A DNA stretch of 64,000 nucleotides from Siphlonurus alternatus (Eukaryota; Arthropoda; Insecta; Ephemeroptera; Siphlonuridae): the NCBI GenBank assembly GCA_949825025.1, contig OX463778.1:22625551-22689550 (forward strand). The letters run 5' to 3'. Positions within the stretch are counted from its first letter, which is position 1, and each line of letters starts with the position of its first letter. The position numbers were made by a program, and so were the translations under genes. Below, in pieces: positions 35,781-48,515 of the stretch. Below the pieces are notes generated by a model. It did not search any database. It saw only the letters and a list, made by a program, of their open reading frames with translations, and had not been told where the DNA came from.

Positions 35781-37155
35781 TTAATAGAATCCTCCATATC
35801 CAAAGCGAGGGTAGCCGAAGCCGCCGTATGGGTAGTATCCGCGTCCATAGTACCCACCATAGGGGTAGTAGCCGCGTCCATAGCCGTAACCGCCATAACC
35901 GCCGTAACCGCCGTATCCGAAACCAATACCACGCTTCTCAACCACCTTGGCATCGTCCTCCTGATCAGCCTGCTGAGCCGCGGCCAGGGCGAACAGGGCC
36001 AAAGCCAGAACGAGGAACAGCTGAAACAAGGCATTGTCACCTACAATAAGGGATTGTTGCAGGTAAAACTAGATTTATGATGAGGTAACAATATAACGTG
36101 TAATTTTGTGAATGGAGCTTTTTTGAGAAGAGATGAAATCCTAACAATTGTAAGTGTGCAAAAAAGGGTGCAAATAAATATATAAAATGGTTAAAAAGAC
36201 AATTTTATTAAAAATTAGTTCTGAAATTTGTTTTATTAGTTCTGGAGTTTGTAGTTATTTATAGACTGCAGACATACACATAACGTGCAGTATTTCATGC
36301 AGTAATTTTCAAAGTAAGGTTTCCTTATTTATTTTTTAATCGTCTTGTGCAACTGATGTTTAGAAAAAAATGAAAAATAGTTCACAAAATTGAAGTATAA
36401 ATTACATGCAATTTTATCATTATTTTAATTGAAAAATTAGTTATAATTGTTATCCCTGCACTTCACGCTGCGAGCAATCTGACACGGCGAGTGTTATTAC
36501 GTCAAGAAGAAACTTAATACATCTAAATATAAGATACTCCATAATCATCAATTTGTTACAATTAAGATACTTCTGTTTACTTCAATTTGTAAATTTAATT
36601 AAACAAACACATACAAAACAATCTAATTAAATCTCAAATTTAATTCATTCAACCATACTTTAATCTTCTCATCTTTATAAGATGGCAAAGATGATATTTT
36701 TAACATGCAGAACGCAATTTCATTATGCAATAATTATTAGAAATTAAAGAAATTGTAGATCATAAAATTGGGACAATAAGTCACAAGTAAATCGCCCAAA
36801 TTTCAAATGTTTACATTCTGTGCAATGTAAAATAAATAAATAACTAAATGCGCTTTACCATTCTCTTATTTTTGATAAAACTGTGCAATGTATTGTACAT
36901 TGCATATTTTATAATAGATATATGGTAAAATATGCTGCTATAATTAACCATAAATAGTGTATAATGAAAGAAGAATAAAAATAGAATAGAAAATTAAAAT
37001 AAAAAACTAAGCCAACCTTTAGTCACCATGAAAAAAAAAATGCACTAAATTTAATATTTTAAAAAAATGCAATAAGTCCCATTAATAAATAATATTAGAA
37101 AAAACATATTTTTTTTTTGTTTTGTTTTACTTATGGGACTTACCTGAGCCTTCAT
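35781..37155 (-). CDS. YGGYG-rich small secreted protein with MKAQ start, 83 aa
   Basis: Exon 1 (37144..37155) encodes MKAQ with donor GTAAGT. Exon 2 (35781..36020) follows acceptor CTTGTTTCAG, in phase 0. Signal peptide MKAQLFLVLALALFALAAA, acidic segment QQADQEDDAKVVEKR, then GIGFGYGG. The mature tail, if cut after Lys-Arg, is about 45 residues of Tyr and Gly with spaced Arg and Pro (GYGRGYYPYGGYYGRGYYPY) and ends GYGGFY. It is the smallest product of the array and resembles both Gly-Tyr cuticle proteins and the YGGYG type of antimicrobial peptide; the sequence alone does not decide. A CAA repeat (minus strand) lies in the 3' UTR at about 35760, and an AATAAA at 35691. Confidence 0.86.
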
Positions 37156-37216
37156 GGTAGTAGTTCACTTGTAAGTCTGTAGACGTACTGATAGCTAACG
37201 TTATGTTGACTGGTGT

Positions 37217-37226
37217 CTTATATACC
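37217..37226 (-). promoter_or_regulatory. TATA box and initiator of the 83-aa gene
   Basis: GGGTATATAAGACAC on minus, then TATCAGTACGTCTACAGACT about 30 bases later. The post-initiator block is nearly the same as in the next gene (41206 side). ATG at 37155. Confidence 0.82.
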
Positions 37227-37439
37227 CCTGCGAACCACCACCCACCTATTACGTCACCAACCAGCAAAGTCGCATTGCGTTATTGTCCCCTCTACCATAT
37301 CATGAGGTTTACCCTGGCTGGAGGTGGTGGTAGAACATGCGTGTATTCCACCGCAGTAATACTCAGGGTCGACCTTTGTTCTCCGCGCCCTAGTGCACCT
37401 CGTGTGGAGAAAATAACAAAAACATACAAATAAAATTAT

Positions 37440-38090
37440 ATTAATTTAAATTAAATTACTATGTACAAGTTTAAAAGTTTTATTATGTAAAAGATTGTGT
37501 TTTTACTATTTTACCTTGAGTTAATTGTAACACCTTTAAACATTAATGTATTTAATAATGTTAAAAAATAAAATAAATTACTAAAAAAAAACAAAACAAA
37601 CAACAACATAATTTGAAAGTTGTGAATAAAACAATTAACCTCCAACATTTACAATAATTAAGATAATAATAATGTTTTTACTATTTACATTAAGTAATTT
37701 GGCATTGAAATATTATGCAAATTCCTGGAAAGACCATTAAATATAATTTGAGATAAAAAGATAAAAAATTAGGAATATTTTTATTTAAATATTTTGACAC
37801 GGTAATCTAATCTTTGGGATTTAAAATAAAGTTTTAATGAAATGCAATTTATTCATTGCTTGTATACATGCACAAGGAAATAGCATATTGTTATGCTGAA
37901 CTTACTGATAATTACTGCATGCATGTGATCATACAGCTGATTATAATTAGCTAATTTCTTATCCACTTGTTACAGTTCTTTAAAATCGTGTAGCATTGGA
38001 TCCTTGGTGTTGTGCAAATTATGCTCTGACAGTACTAAATATGAAATTCCATTTTGAATAAATTAATTTTGTCCAAGGATGAGATTAAAG
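37440..38090. other. AT-rich intergenic stretch
   Basis: Nothing was recognised. Confidence 0.4.
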
Positions 38091-38313
38091 CCACGGTCAG
38101 TTTAAATCTCAGTGTTTGCTACTTGTGAGTTTTATGACTGAGGAAACCATGGAAAACCCCAGTCATGACGGTCACCAGTCCTCTACTTTTATACCACTGG
38201 ACAAAAACGATGTCAATTCAAGCCAGGGGAACAACACTTCAATGTGCTGAACTGAAGTGAGATGAATTTATTAGTTTTATTACTAAAAAACAACGTAATT
38301 AATATTTCTAGAA

Positions 38314-38372
38314 ACGGTCACCCATCTAAGTACTGATGTGATTCGATTATGCTTGACTTCGTGTAAAGAAAA
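38314..38372 (-). mobile_element. 5S-rRNA-derived retroelement relic
   Basis: On minus, AGTACTTAGATGGGTGACCG and, upstream of it, ACGAAGTCAAGC match the 3' half of insect 5S rRNA with its internal promoter region, in the same order and spacing and with many changes elsewhere. It is not a functional 5S gene. Downstream on minus (about 38310 down to 38100) lies a non-AT stretch (GGGGTTTTCCATGGTTTCC) that could be the body of a 5S-headed SINE (SINE3 type). The element limits were not resolved. Confidence 0.5.
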
Positions 38373-38824
38373 TCAGTCAGACTGCGCTACATTCTCTATC
38401 TAATTTACGATTTAGGAATTTACAAATTTGTAAATTAGTAGAGTTGAGAAATATTGTTAATTATAAAATCTTTGATATTGGGAATGATTTTTTTAAGGGT
38501 AAAAATTATTTTCAAGCCTTCATAAGTTGGTTTAATTTAAGAAGAAATGTTTCAAAATATCGTAAAATACTATTGTTTATAGTTTTAATAATTTTATTTT
38601 ACGCTTTCTTTAAGGAATTTTAAGGCAATTTTATACTAAAAGAATGAAACAATTAAATATTTATTAGGCCTGACTATTTACAATGCCTATACGATAATGA
38701 TGTTATTTTTGAAAACGTGCCTGCAATATACTGCATTCTATTATTATGTTTTCAACAATCAGTAAGATTCAGTTTGAAAAGTTTTCATTTTTAGCAAATA
38801 ATATTTTTATGTATTATGATTATT

Positions 38825-38825
<1 letters not shown>

Positions 38826-38859
<34 letters not shown>
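38826..38859. repeat. 34-base T tract
   Basis: Uninterrupted poly-T on plus. It may be the poly(A) end of an old minus-strand retroelement or simple slippage. Confidence 0.95.
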
Positions 38860-38860
<1 letters not shown>

Positions 38861-39176
38861 TTTTCGTAACGAAATATAGAAAGAGAGAAATTACATTATT
38901 TCATGTTTACAGTTTACATGGAAAAAAGAGCGACAAAAAACGGCAGTTTTAAGCATTTGCTCTATTTCAGCTACACTATAACATATAATATATAATTTTT
39001 TAAAGATAAAATTAAGACAAATATGAAATTTGTATGAAAGCAATTATATTTCAATTCATAATTCATATTCTTTTATTGCCTTTCGAGTGCATACAACAAT
39101 ATAAGCACGTCAATAATGTTCATTCATCACATAATATATTATAATGTTCGTATTTAATGTATTGATGATTGAATTT

Positions 39177-39215
39177 TGAGGGAATTGACACATTTCAGGT
39201 CATTTATGCCCCAAA
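39177..39215 (-). repeat. Dispersed repeat core (ATGTGTCAATTCCC)
   Basis: On minus GGGGCATAAATGACC then ATGTGTCAATTCCC. It is a diverged copy of the insert at 33547..33597, so a dispersed repeat. Confidence 0.45.
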
Positions 39216-40127
39216 TCTATTAATTCTGAATATTTGAATTGATGTCATCATGTAACGAATCAACCAAATCAAATACGCAGAGAACTTCCTACATCTATAT
39301 CGATGGGCTGTTTTAGAACCACAGTCGAACGGGACAAAATACTCGACCGAAAATCTGCTACTCTGCAGACCTATCGTCTGCTCGTAAATGGTAAATACAC
39401 AAAAAAAAATCATGAAAAGATAAACCATCTTATAGGGAATATAAGGAAAATCTAATTCTTGATTCTTATAAGATTGTGTATTTAAGAACAGGGCTAATGT
39501 AATTGAGGACTCAGCTTTTGTCAACCCCTGGTAGCGTATGCAACTTATTCTACTTGCATTCATTCTTACTGGAAAAACTGGTTTGTAAGAAGATTAATAC
39601 TTTACGATACATAATGTAGAATGAAAGGGGATATTTATTATATTTTTAAATATTAATATCTTAATTTTTTTCATTTTCTAACCCTACACTTACTGTTATA
39701 TCACATTTTTTGAAACCAATATTCTCCTGTGCATTGCATACAAATATTACATAACTTATTGATTGTAATGATTGTGTCAAATAAAAAGTTCTATATAGCA
39801 TTTTAGTTTCATTGTCCTATTGTTTGTTCTTTGTGTGTAATTATTGAACCTAAATTAATTACACGCTAAAGAGAATGGTATATCAATGGAGTGCAACAAA
39901 TGGCATTAATTAGGGCATTTTTGTTTGCTGAATTATTTTATCATTGAAACAATAAGTTTTTGTATCAATTCAGGTTTCATAATTATATACTGTTACTTAC
40001 ATAAATGAAAGAAATGTCATATATAGTACAAAGTTCACAGATTTATTTTCAATAACAGATACATAAGAAGAAGAGTCGAAGTTTCCAGTTTTGACGTAGA
40101 GTAGATCAGTAGATTTGTTTTTTGGGC

Positions 40128-41206
40128 TTAACCCAAGTAACCATAGCCGCCATATCCCAGACCATGTCCAAAACCTCCGTATCCCAGACCATGTCCGTAT
40201 CTTCCGTATCCTAGACCGTGTCCGTATCCTCCGTATCCCAGACCGCCGTATCCAAGTCCTCCGTATCCCAGACCACCGTATCCAAGACCTCCGTATCCCA
40301 GACCACCGTATCCCAGACCACCGTATCCCACACCGATCACTCCACGCTTCTCAGTCACCTTTGCGTCCTCTTGGAGCTCAGCGGCGAACCCAAAAACGGC
40401 CAGGGCCAGCACGATAGCAAGCTGAAACAAGAGCGAGATTGAGTTAGTTAGTTAATAGATCGAGATACAATTCAATACAACAGTTATTGTAGTATAACAA
40501 TTCTTAATTTCATGCAGTCTTTAATTTTGTATTTTTAATTGATGATTACGATTCATGATGTAATAATTATAATTATACATTTTTGCTGACATGTTGTAGG
40601 ATTTCAAGGATTTGCATTAATATAATATAATAAATATTAATATAAATAATATTAATATATTAATTAATTAATATAACAAACGTTTGATTAGTGGTTTTAT
40701 GGCAAATGGTGCTAATTGTGCTCTTATTTAGTTGGCGAGGTTGACTCAGGTAAAAAGTACTAGCTATCTTTGAAGCTCTTCATTTTATATCCATAGCACT
40801 TTTTGGCATAAAAGCATTGTTAAACCCACTTTAATTAATTGAAGTGATTATTGTAAATCAAGCTATTATTTTTTTAGTAGTTGTATATTATAAAAGGGCA
40901 CAAACTTATGCTGATGGACTTATGCCCTTTTAAACTTGGTTTTAACAATAAATTTGTGACATTTTTGTAACATTCACTTCAAATGACATATATTATAACG
41001 AGTCTGATGAAGATTTTACTTGACGATGGATACTATTATTATTTTTATGAAACTTTGTCAGCTGATCCATTGCAGACATCTTGATATGAAATAAAACATC
41101 AAACATAGTAAATTACACTAATGCTATCCAAATTGAAATTCAAAATTAAAAATACATTACATTTATGTTACACTTTTAGTTACTATATACTCACTTGAGC
41201 CTTCAT
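40128..41206 (-). CDS. LGYGG-repeat secreted protein with MKAQ start, 101 aa
   Basis: Exon 1 (41195..41206) encodes MKAQ with donor GTGAGT. Exon 2 (40128..40421) follows acceptor TCTTGTTTCAG, in phase 0. Signal peptide MKAQLAIVLALAVFGFA, acidic segment AELQEDAKVTEKR ending in Lys-Arg, then GVIGVGYGG. The tail is an almost pure array of GGLGY units (15-base DNA repeats from about 40228 to 40333) followed by GYGHGLGYG units and the end GYGYLG. Its promoter and leader are very close to those of the 83-aa gene, so these two are a recent duplicate pair. The near-identical repeat units suggest length variation among individuals. AATAAA near 40042. Structural cuticle role inferred. Confidence 0.87.
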
Positions 41207-41273
41207 TTTATGTTAGTAGTTCAGTTAGCAGTCTGTAGACGAGTACTGATAATAATACAATGAAAACGAGTGT

Positions 41274-41283
41274 CTTATATACC
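41274..41283 (-). promoter_or_regulatory. TATA box and initiator of the 101-aa MKAQ gene
   Basis: GGTATATAAGACAC on minus, then TATCAGTACTCGTCTACAGA about 30 bases on, nearly the same block as at 37217. Confidence 0.82.
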
Positions 41284-41419
41284 TCTTTAACCCTCTAAAA
41301 ATCCCCTCTCAGTATTTCATATACCACCTAACGCAATTTTCATTGCATTACATTGAATTTTATGGGTCAGATTTATTACGATAGTACAATTTACTTCCGC
41401 TCAATCCTATACATGTGTT

Positions 41420-44400
41420 TTATACGAGGGTGGTCGAAATTACAACAACAATGTAAATAAGGATCATTTTTTAATACATTAGCATGACGGAAACAACGGT
41501 AATGACAATCTAGACGTAAACACACTCGATTGCAGACATATTATATTGTTGTGTTTTCTGAGATTTCTCCTTGTTATAGGGGTTTCTCTTCCAGAAATTT
41601 ATACGAGGCCTTTATAAAGTGTACAAGGTCGCAAAGTCTCAGCAGGCTTCTATGTTATGTGAAAAGAAACAAGAGGTGTTATATGATACTGTATCTAATG
41701 AATACGCAATATAAACGCATGTATGTGGAAATGATATATATTATGTTAACGGTAATTCAATATTAAAAATTTGTTCCGGGAATCATTGGATCGCTCTTTC
41801 ATTATTAAGTTAATTATATTGTATATATTGCATGCCATAGAGAAGATGTAATTCAGATGACATGTCTTGATACTAATTAATGAATGACCAGTTGTATGGT
41901 AAATTATTATTATTTTTGTATTGAAGCGCCTTTTACATAATTATTTATATAACAATTCATTACAGGACGCTATTTTAGTTACTAATTAAATGTAATAATA
42001 ATAAAAAGTAAAATACCATTAAAATTATAAATGTTTTAGATTACTCCGATCCGATTTTGTAGCCGGAAGTGTTTTGGCTTTCCTGTGAATATTAAAATAC
42101 AGTAAGATGAATTATAAATTCTCACCGGATGCACCAAGAAAATGAGAGATTTATTTCCCATTTGTAATTGAAGTTTGAAAAGTTGCAGAGAGATTTACAG
42201 TATACAGTATAAGAGACTTGTTAGCAAAATTTCAAATCTTAGACATGGACAGAAAAACAAGGAACAAGACACTTCCGGCTACTTCCGGTGAGAATATAAA
42301 ATAAATTTTATTATACTAAAAGTTCTCAGAGAGGTGGAACTCTGAATATAAAGTCCTGTTGTGAAAATTGTCCGATTAAAAATATAAATGGGGCCCACAA
42401 AAATTCTAAACAATGCAAGATTAGTTCATTGAAAGCAGAATTTTGAGTCGAAATTGCTTGCGACCAACACAAAAGCTGGATTCAGTAAAAGGGAGAAAAT
42501 GTTATCTCTGCTGTGAATAAAAAGAAATTACAACGCATAATTATATAATTTTCTGGCTTGCCCCATGACCCTTATACAGTTGGGAGCTTGGCCACTGTAT
42601 GTAATCTCACTATATCAACATACAATAAAAGGTTAAAAATAGAAAAAACCTTGGAATCCATATATAATCAACAAAATCCGAGTTTTAAATAAAAATGTAT
42701 AAAGGTCTTGGTCATGGCAACGTGATAATTTTTTGAAATATATTCCCACAAAAGTGAGGTCAAGATTTAATGACATATTTAATAAAATAATTTTAAAAAC
42801 TTTAAAATTTAATGCCCTTCAGACAATAATTTAATTATCAAATTAGTTTGTTCATACTAACTAATTTTTATGCCTTTTTCAATTATTTATTAATTCGACC
42901 AGGCATATATAATATATACATTACTTTATCTAACAAGAGTATAAAAATAGTTCTGAATATTATTCAGAACATCGTGCATTTCATCTCGCAATAGGTGGAG
43001 AAAAACAACAGATGTTTAATTTTAATTAGTTTTGCGTAATCCATGTCTTAATTAACGTAACAATTCTGTCATTACAAGTAATTTTCTTATGAATACACTA
43101 TAAAAATAACTCGTGTTAGATGCAAACAATACCCTATAAAGTTTTAATGAACATACATGCTCTGAATTAAATAATAGTTGCTTCTTTTTTTTTCCTGACC
43201 AATTAAAATAAACACCTGCAATTTAATTACTTTAAAAAATATCGAGAGAAAGTAAAAAGGCTGGGCAAAAGAAAGAATAATATGTTGAGTTCTAATATAA
43301 AAATATCTGTTGTCATTCATTTGTGTATAGATTTTTTTTTATTTTTTATATGTTGTCACGCAGTCTGAGGAAGCGAGGTGACCTTGAACTATTATAGTAT
43401 AGTTAAACTGCAGTACAACCTTTAAAATTAACAAATTACCAAATTAACGCCTTTTTGGAACTGAAAAAAAATTATTCAGTTAAGATTTTGACTGTCTCGA
43501 ACTGTATAATATGACGTGAAAAAATTGGCTCTTACACTACTATTAGGAAATTTGACTACGGCTATACAGCACTATCATATATCGTAAAATTCGATTAATA
43601 AAAAAATAATTTTGTAATTAAACTTTTAATTCATGCAAAATAAATAATACAAATGAAGTTAAAATTTTATTTTAATTTGTTGGAAGTTATAATGTTGTTC
43701 TACCGCATTAATTTTATTAAAATGTGTATAATTTGCCATGCATTTTATATATTTTATTGAGCTGTCGTTGCAGCATTAAATAAGTTTATCGCTTACTATC
43801 ACATATAATATTGTAGTAATCGATGATAAAAAAAAAGAAAAATCGATTATCGGTTTTGACAGGTTTGTAATCACACGACAGTGAAAAGAAATGTGACAAT
43901 CTGGCTGTATTAGATTCAATGTTAAACAATACATGGGCGATTGTTTATGGTTTACTTCCACTTTCTTGTAACTATATATTATAATTTATAACTGTTATAA
44001 GTATGTAATATCCTACCATATATATATATATATATTATATTTATACATGATTGCACATATTAAAGTACATGAGACTATGGAGGTCAAACGATGTTATATA
44101 CCATTGTTTGTAAAGGTCAGTTTCTTACTTCACTTCACAGATAACGACCTTTAATGACAATGGTTTATAATTCTGCTGGCACATAATACACACGAATTGT
44201 TATCTGTCTTAATTAAGGATTGTTCTCAGACACTTAATGTCACATAAACTGCATATGAAATCTAAACGTGTTCTCATAGCATGAAAAGTCTAAATTTTAG
44301 TAAAAATGAGGAAATTTTATACAAAGCCTATAATAGGTTAACAGTTAACAGTAAAAATGGGAGACAATATTTAGCTCAAGCAATGCATCTCCTCTCTAAT

Positions 44401-45380
44401 CAACAGTGATTGATATAATTTATTGTCTTCAAATATTTATTTCATTAATTTTCTTCAAGCAGAAAGTTTTTAGAAATACTCCAGTTTTTTTAGATTTAAT
44501 AAACTATTAATGTTTAAGAAATTTGTTTATGCAGTGTGAATAATAGTTTTCCCATTTTTGCCAATAATACTGAAATTTTATTCATTACCAGTTATCGACC
44601 ATAATTAAACAATGAGCCCAATTTTAGAAAAATCATTCCAACAATTTTCAATACTCTAGATTGAATTTCAAAATTGAGTCAAATCATTATACAGTTTAAT
44701 TAAAATTAATACTTCGATCATAATTAAAAATATCAGGCTGTGAGCTCCCTGCGTTTTATACAAATTTACATCGACAAGGATTTTAATTATGTTGGGTTAT
44801 AATCATGTTGGGTTATAATCGTGTTGGGTTACATATTATATATTATGTTGTACTGCATCATATAGCGCGGATTCCCCGTAGCTTATTGGCTGCTAGGTAT
44901 AAGTTAACACTTGACCTTGCTATTTTAAGCATACATAATATATATAATATTTTTCTTGTCACGTATGGTGATACGTCGTGACATAATATTTCCTTCCTTA
45001 AAAACTTATTTTCTGCTCTAAATACGATAAACTTTATGACATTAATTTATGACTTGAATTTTATGAAAGTTATTAGGCAACATGTTAATTATTTTTTTAT
45101 GTTATTTAAACTAATTGCACGTTAATTATTTTAAATGAGTTACTAATAGTCCGCTAACAGGACATCATGACATTAAATTAATTATGAAGTTGGGATGAAA
45201 GCAGGGATTAGGAAATCATAAATTTTATATATTTCATTTAATATTATTTATTTTTCAGTTAGTTCACGTGTTTATATACATTAGTATTTTCAAGTTTTCA
45301 AGTTGACATGATGATGATACATCGTTTGGTTAAAAAAAATTATACAAAAAATTTAAATGTTTTATTGATGATAATTTGGT
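41420..45380. other. Long AT-rich stretch without recognised genes
   Basis: TGACCTTG sites at 43379 and 44912, and the 16-base tandem repeat at 44789 (listed separately), are the only structures noted. The minus-strand AATAAA at 45361 is the likely poly(A) signal of the next gene. Confidence 0.4.
44789..44831. repeat. 16-bp tandem repeat, 2.7 units
   Basis: ATGTTGGGTTATAATC is repeated twice, then GTGTTGGGTTA. Confidence 0.9.
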
Positions 45381-45395
45381 TTATGTTTAATTGAC

Positions 45396-46622
45396 TTAAC
45401 CGTGATAAGCTCCAAGACCGGCACCATAGCCGAGTCCTGAGCTGTATCCCAGACGAGAACCATATCCTAATCCTGCTCCATAACTTCCCACACCGGCGCC
45501 ATAGCCAAGTCCTCCCAGACCTGCACCATATCCAAGTCCACCTCCAAGACCGTATCCGTGGCTGCTGATCACTGGGGTAGCGACAACCTTAGCGGCGATG
45601 GGAGCATGTCCAATACCGTATGATGCTCCATATCCAAGATTACGTCCGTATCCCAGTCCTTGGTATCCAAGACCAGCTCCAGAGTATCCCAGACCGATGG
45701 GAGCAGAAGAGATGAGTCCGTGTCCACCATAAGCTCCAATTCCACGGCCATAGCCGAGACCAGCGCCATAGCCGAGACCACCTCCGTAAGGAAGTCCGCC
45801 TCCGTATGCGAGTCCGCTTCCATGTGCACCGTATCCCAGACCGCTGCTGTAGCCAAGTCCACCTCCATAGCCGCCGAGTCCAGCTCCATATCCAAGTCCG
45901 GCACCTCCAAGTCCGGTACCGTAGCCCAGACCACCAATGCCATAGCCGGCGCCAACGATTCCTCGCTTCTCGGACTTCTTGTCCTCATCGGCAGCAGCCG
46001 CGAACGCCACAGCGCACAGAACAATAGCCTGGAAAAACGGAACAATAAGCAACGTGCCAACATGTCGTTTGTTTCTGCGTGATACAAAATGTTGAGTCTA
46101 TTCCAGCATTTTAATGTAGGAGAAAATAATAATTCACGAAGGAAACTTTTATATGACTAAAAAAATGTATATTTTAAATATATATTTTTAAAGTATGAAT
46201 TCATAAAAACATATTTCAAATGCTCGAATCAATTAGGGACTAGTATAAAGGTATTTTTAATATTATGAACCAAATAATTTACTTTTAAATTTTTTTTCAA
46301 GAAGTACGAAATTTTGATGCCATAGTAGATTAATTTTATCTAAACAGCACTTGCTAAAACGTTGCACAGAATGGTAAATTTAAACTTGTCGAGTGTGAAA
46401 TGGTACATGTCCTTTAATATAAAACTTAAAAAAGGACTCAAGTACACTTTACAAAGAAGTAAACAAACTCCATAATGTTTTCAATGTAAAATACACTTGT
46501 GCCTTTTCATATTAACTTATTAATGAACTTATGACTATTTATTTAACACACTTATATACTGATAATAATATTCTAGTAGTACTGATGGTTATTATAATCC
46601 TCGAACTCACCAGAACCTTCAT
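45396..46622 (-). CDS. Gly-rich secreted protein with an APIAAKV module, 214 aa
   Basis: Exon 1 (46611..46622) encodes MKVL with donor GTGAGT. Exon 2 (45396..46028) follows acceptor GTTTTTCCAG, in phase 0. Signal peptide MKVLAIVLCAVAFAAAA, very short acidic segment DEDKKSEKR, then GIVGAGYG. The tail is mostly GLGYGAGLGG-type repeats, and near residues 145 to 160 it carries HAPIAAKVVATPVISS. This is the same AP.AAKV.ATPV module seen in the Ala-rich genes, so the protein joins both halves of the array. It is the longest of the Gly-rich members. AATAAA at 45361 is 30 bases after the stop. Glycine-rich cuticle matrix protein inferred. Confidence 0.87.
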
Positions 46623-46680
46623 GTTGTTGCTTGTTTGAGAGCTGAGAGAGAGATGATGCTTGGATGAGGGTTACTGCAAA

Positions 46681-46690
46681 CTTATATACT
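46681..46690 (-). promoter_or_regulatory. TATA box of the 214-aa gene
   Basis: AGTATATAAG on minus, about 60 to 68 bases before the ATG at 46622. A GCATCATCTC start region follows about 30 bases later. Confidence 0.78.
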
Positions 46691-46844
46691 ACTTTACCCT
46701 TCTCTTTCCTTCCCTCAATCTGATAAAAAAAAACACACAAAAAAACTTTCAAATTTGTCATAGACTACACGTTATATCATATACGACATAATAATATAAT
46801 AACCCCACTTCTTTATCATATAAATATATATATATATAATACGC

Positions 46845-47147
46845 AGGTGGTAAGTTGCTATAAGAGGTAGCAAGGTTTCTGACTCCTCCTTTCTCCCATC
46901 ATTATGATTTCATGACTTTCCCGCCGCACCAGAGCAAAGAAGGGGGCACTCACGAATAAAAACATTAAGAAAAAAAAAGTAACAAATTATTGTTCGTTAC
47001 TCGGTGAAGTAAGTCTCGAAAGGGCGTGTACCATTATCAGAGAAACTAGGGGACTTCTGCTTAGCCTCAAGCTATTAAATCTTGTTGTATATATAGTTAG
47101 CGATTTAATAACCTATAATGTCTATATGATTTTTAAAATATAAGTAA

Positions 47148-47183
<36 letters not shown>

Positions 47184-48500
47184 ATGATGGAAGGTGTAAA
47201 TTATGTAATTCCCATATATAGGATATATTATATACTTAGAAAGAAAAAAAATGTTGCATGTTTTTTTATTACTCAAATTAAGTTATATATATTATATATT
47301 ATGATGTTTTAATATTATGAAATGAGTGAAAGGTAAAAGATAAATGAAGTTAATAATTATTTTGTTATAAATATAATTTTAATGTGTTTCTATTATATTT
47401 ATAATAATTTTATATATAATATATAAATATTATATTTTTTGTTATTGGTTTTAAAATGATAAAAAAAGGGAAACAAAGACAGTTTTTCAAGGATCAAATT
47501 TTGTTTTTATTATTATATATGACGTAAATATAATAGCTTCATTACTATATTTTTGTACAGAGTCACAGGAGAATAAACAGTAATTGCAGGGAAAAATGCA
47601 AGAGTTTTCAGTTTGCTGAGCACAGGATATGTCTGAAACAAAGAGTAAACATTATTTTAGAATTTATATGTGACATGTTGTGACACTGTTTTGTGTCATT
47701 CTTACACGGTGGAGCAAAATTTGACGGTCAAAATATTTAAAGGTCACTTGCCAATTACCAAGGTGTTGGCAATTATAATTAATCATCATTAAATAGAGAA
47801 AGTAAGTAATTAAAAGAAATTATTTTTGTGACAATTAGAAATTAAATAATTTTAGCAAAGTTGCAATAAAATAAATTCGCCTGAGATTAATGTGGTTGTC
47901 TGATTTTACACGAAATAATAGCAATTAATAAATTCTTAGTATTTGCAATTAATTCTACATTAAAAAAAATCCTAATTAATAAGTATTTATTTTGTTATTT
48001 AGCCTATCTTTGGCTTATTACATTAAATGATGTTTATTTGTGCTATACATTGCAAGACAAACACAATTTTTACTGTCAATTTTTTTCGAATGTGTATTTT
48101 AATGAAATTTTACGCTTCATTAATTATAAATACCTGACACGCATAAGAATCCTTTAATTTCATACAAAAAAATTAGGTATATCACTCAAGGGAACTCTGT
48201 TATAATAGATGTTGATCGGAGGTTAGGATACTGTCAGAGCATATAGCATGAAACCAAACAATGCACATCTTTATCTCAAATTATAACACATTGTAACCGT
48301 ACATAGATAAATTTAATTGTATGCAATTTACATGGGAGATATTTTTTTGGCCAGGGTCAACTTAATGAGGTTTTGCTTTGTATTTTTTTTTTTTTTTTTT
48401 ACTATTATTTGAATAAGAAAGCTTTTTTATGCATGAATTGTTTAGCATTTAATCATGTTCTTACGTAAACATTTACACAAAACAAGTAAATACTTACTTA
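46845..48500. other. AT-rich intergenic stretch
   Basis: A (TA) run at 47151..47181 and a T tract near 48390. A minus-strand ATTAAA near 48448 may serve the next gene. No gene was recognised. Confidence 0.4.
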
Positions 48501-48515
48501 TATCAAATTTTTTCA

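Noticed and set aside
38314..38372. Functional 5S rRNA gene
   Set aside because: Only the 3' half is recognisable and it has many changes. The 5' half and the terminator are not recognisable.
39204..39563. 119-codon minus-strand frame with a hydrophobic stretch
   Set aside because: Its end runs into a dispersed repeat core shared with 33547..33597, the start context is poor, and it has none of the array features. A repeat-derived or chance frame is more likely.
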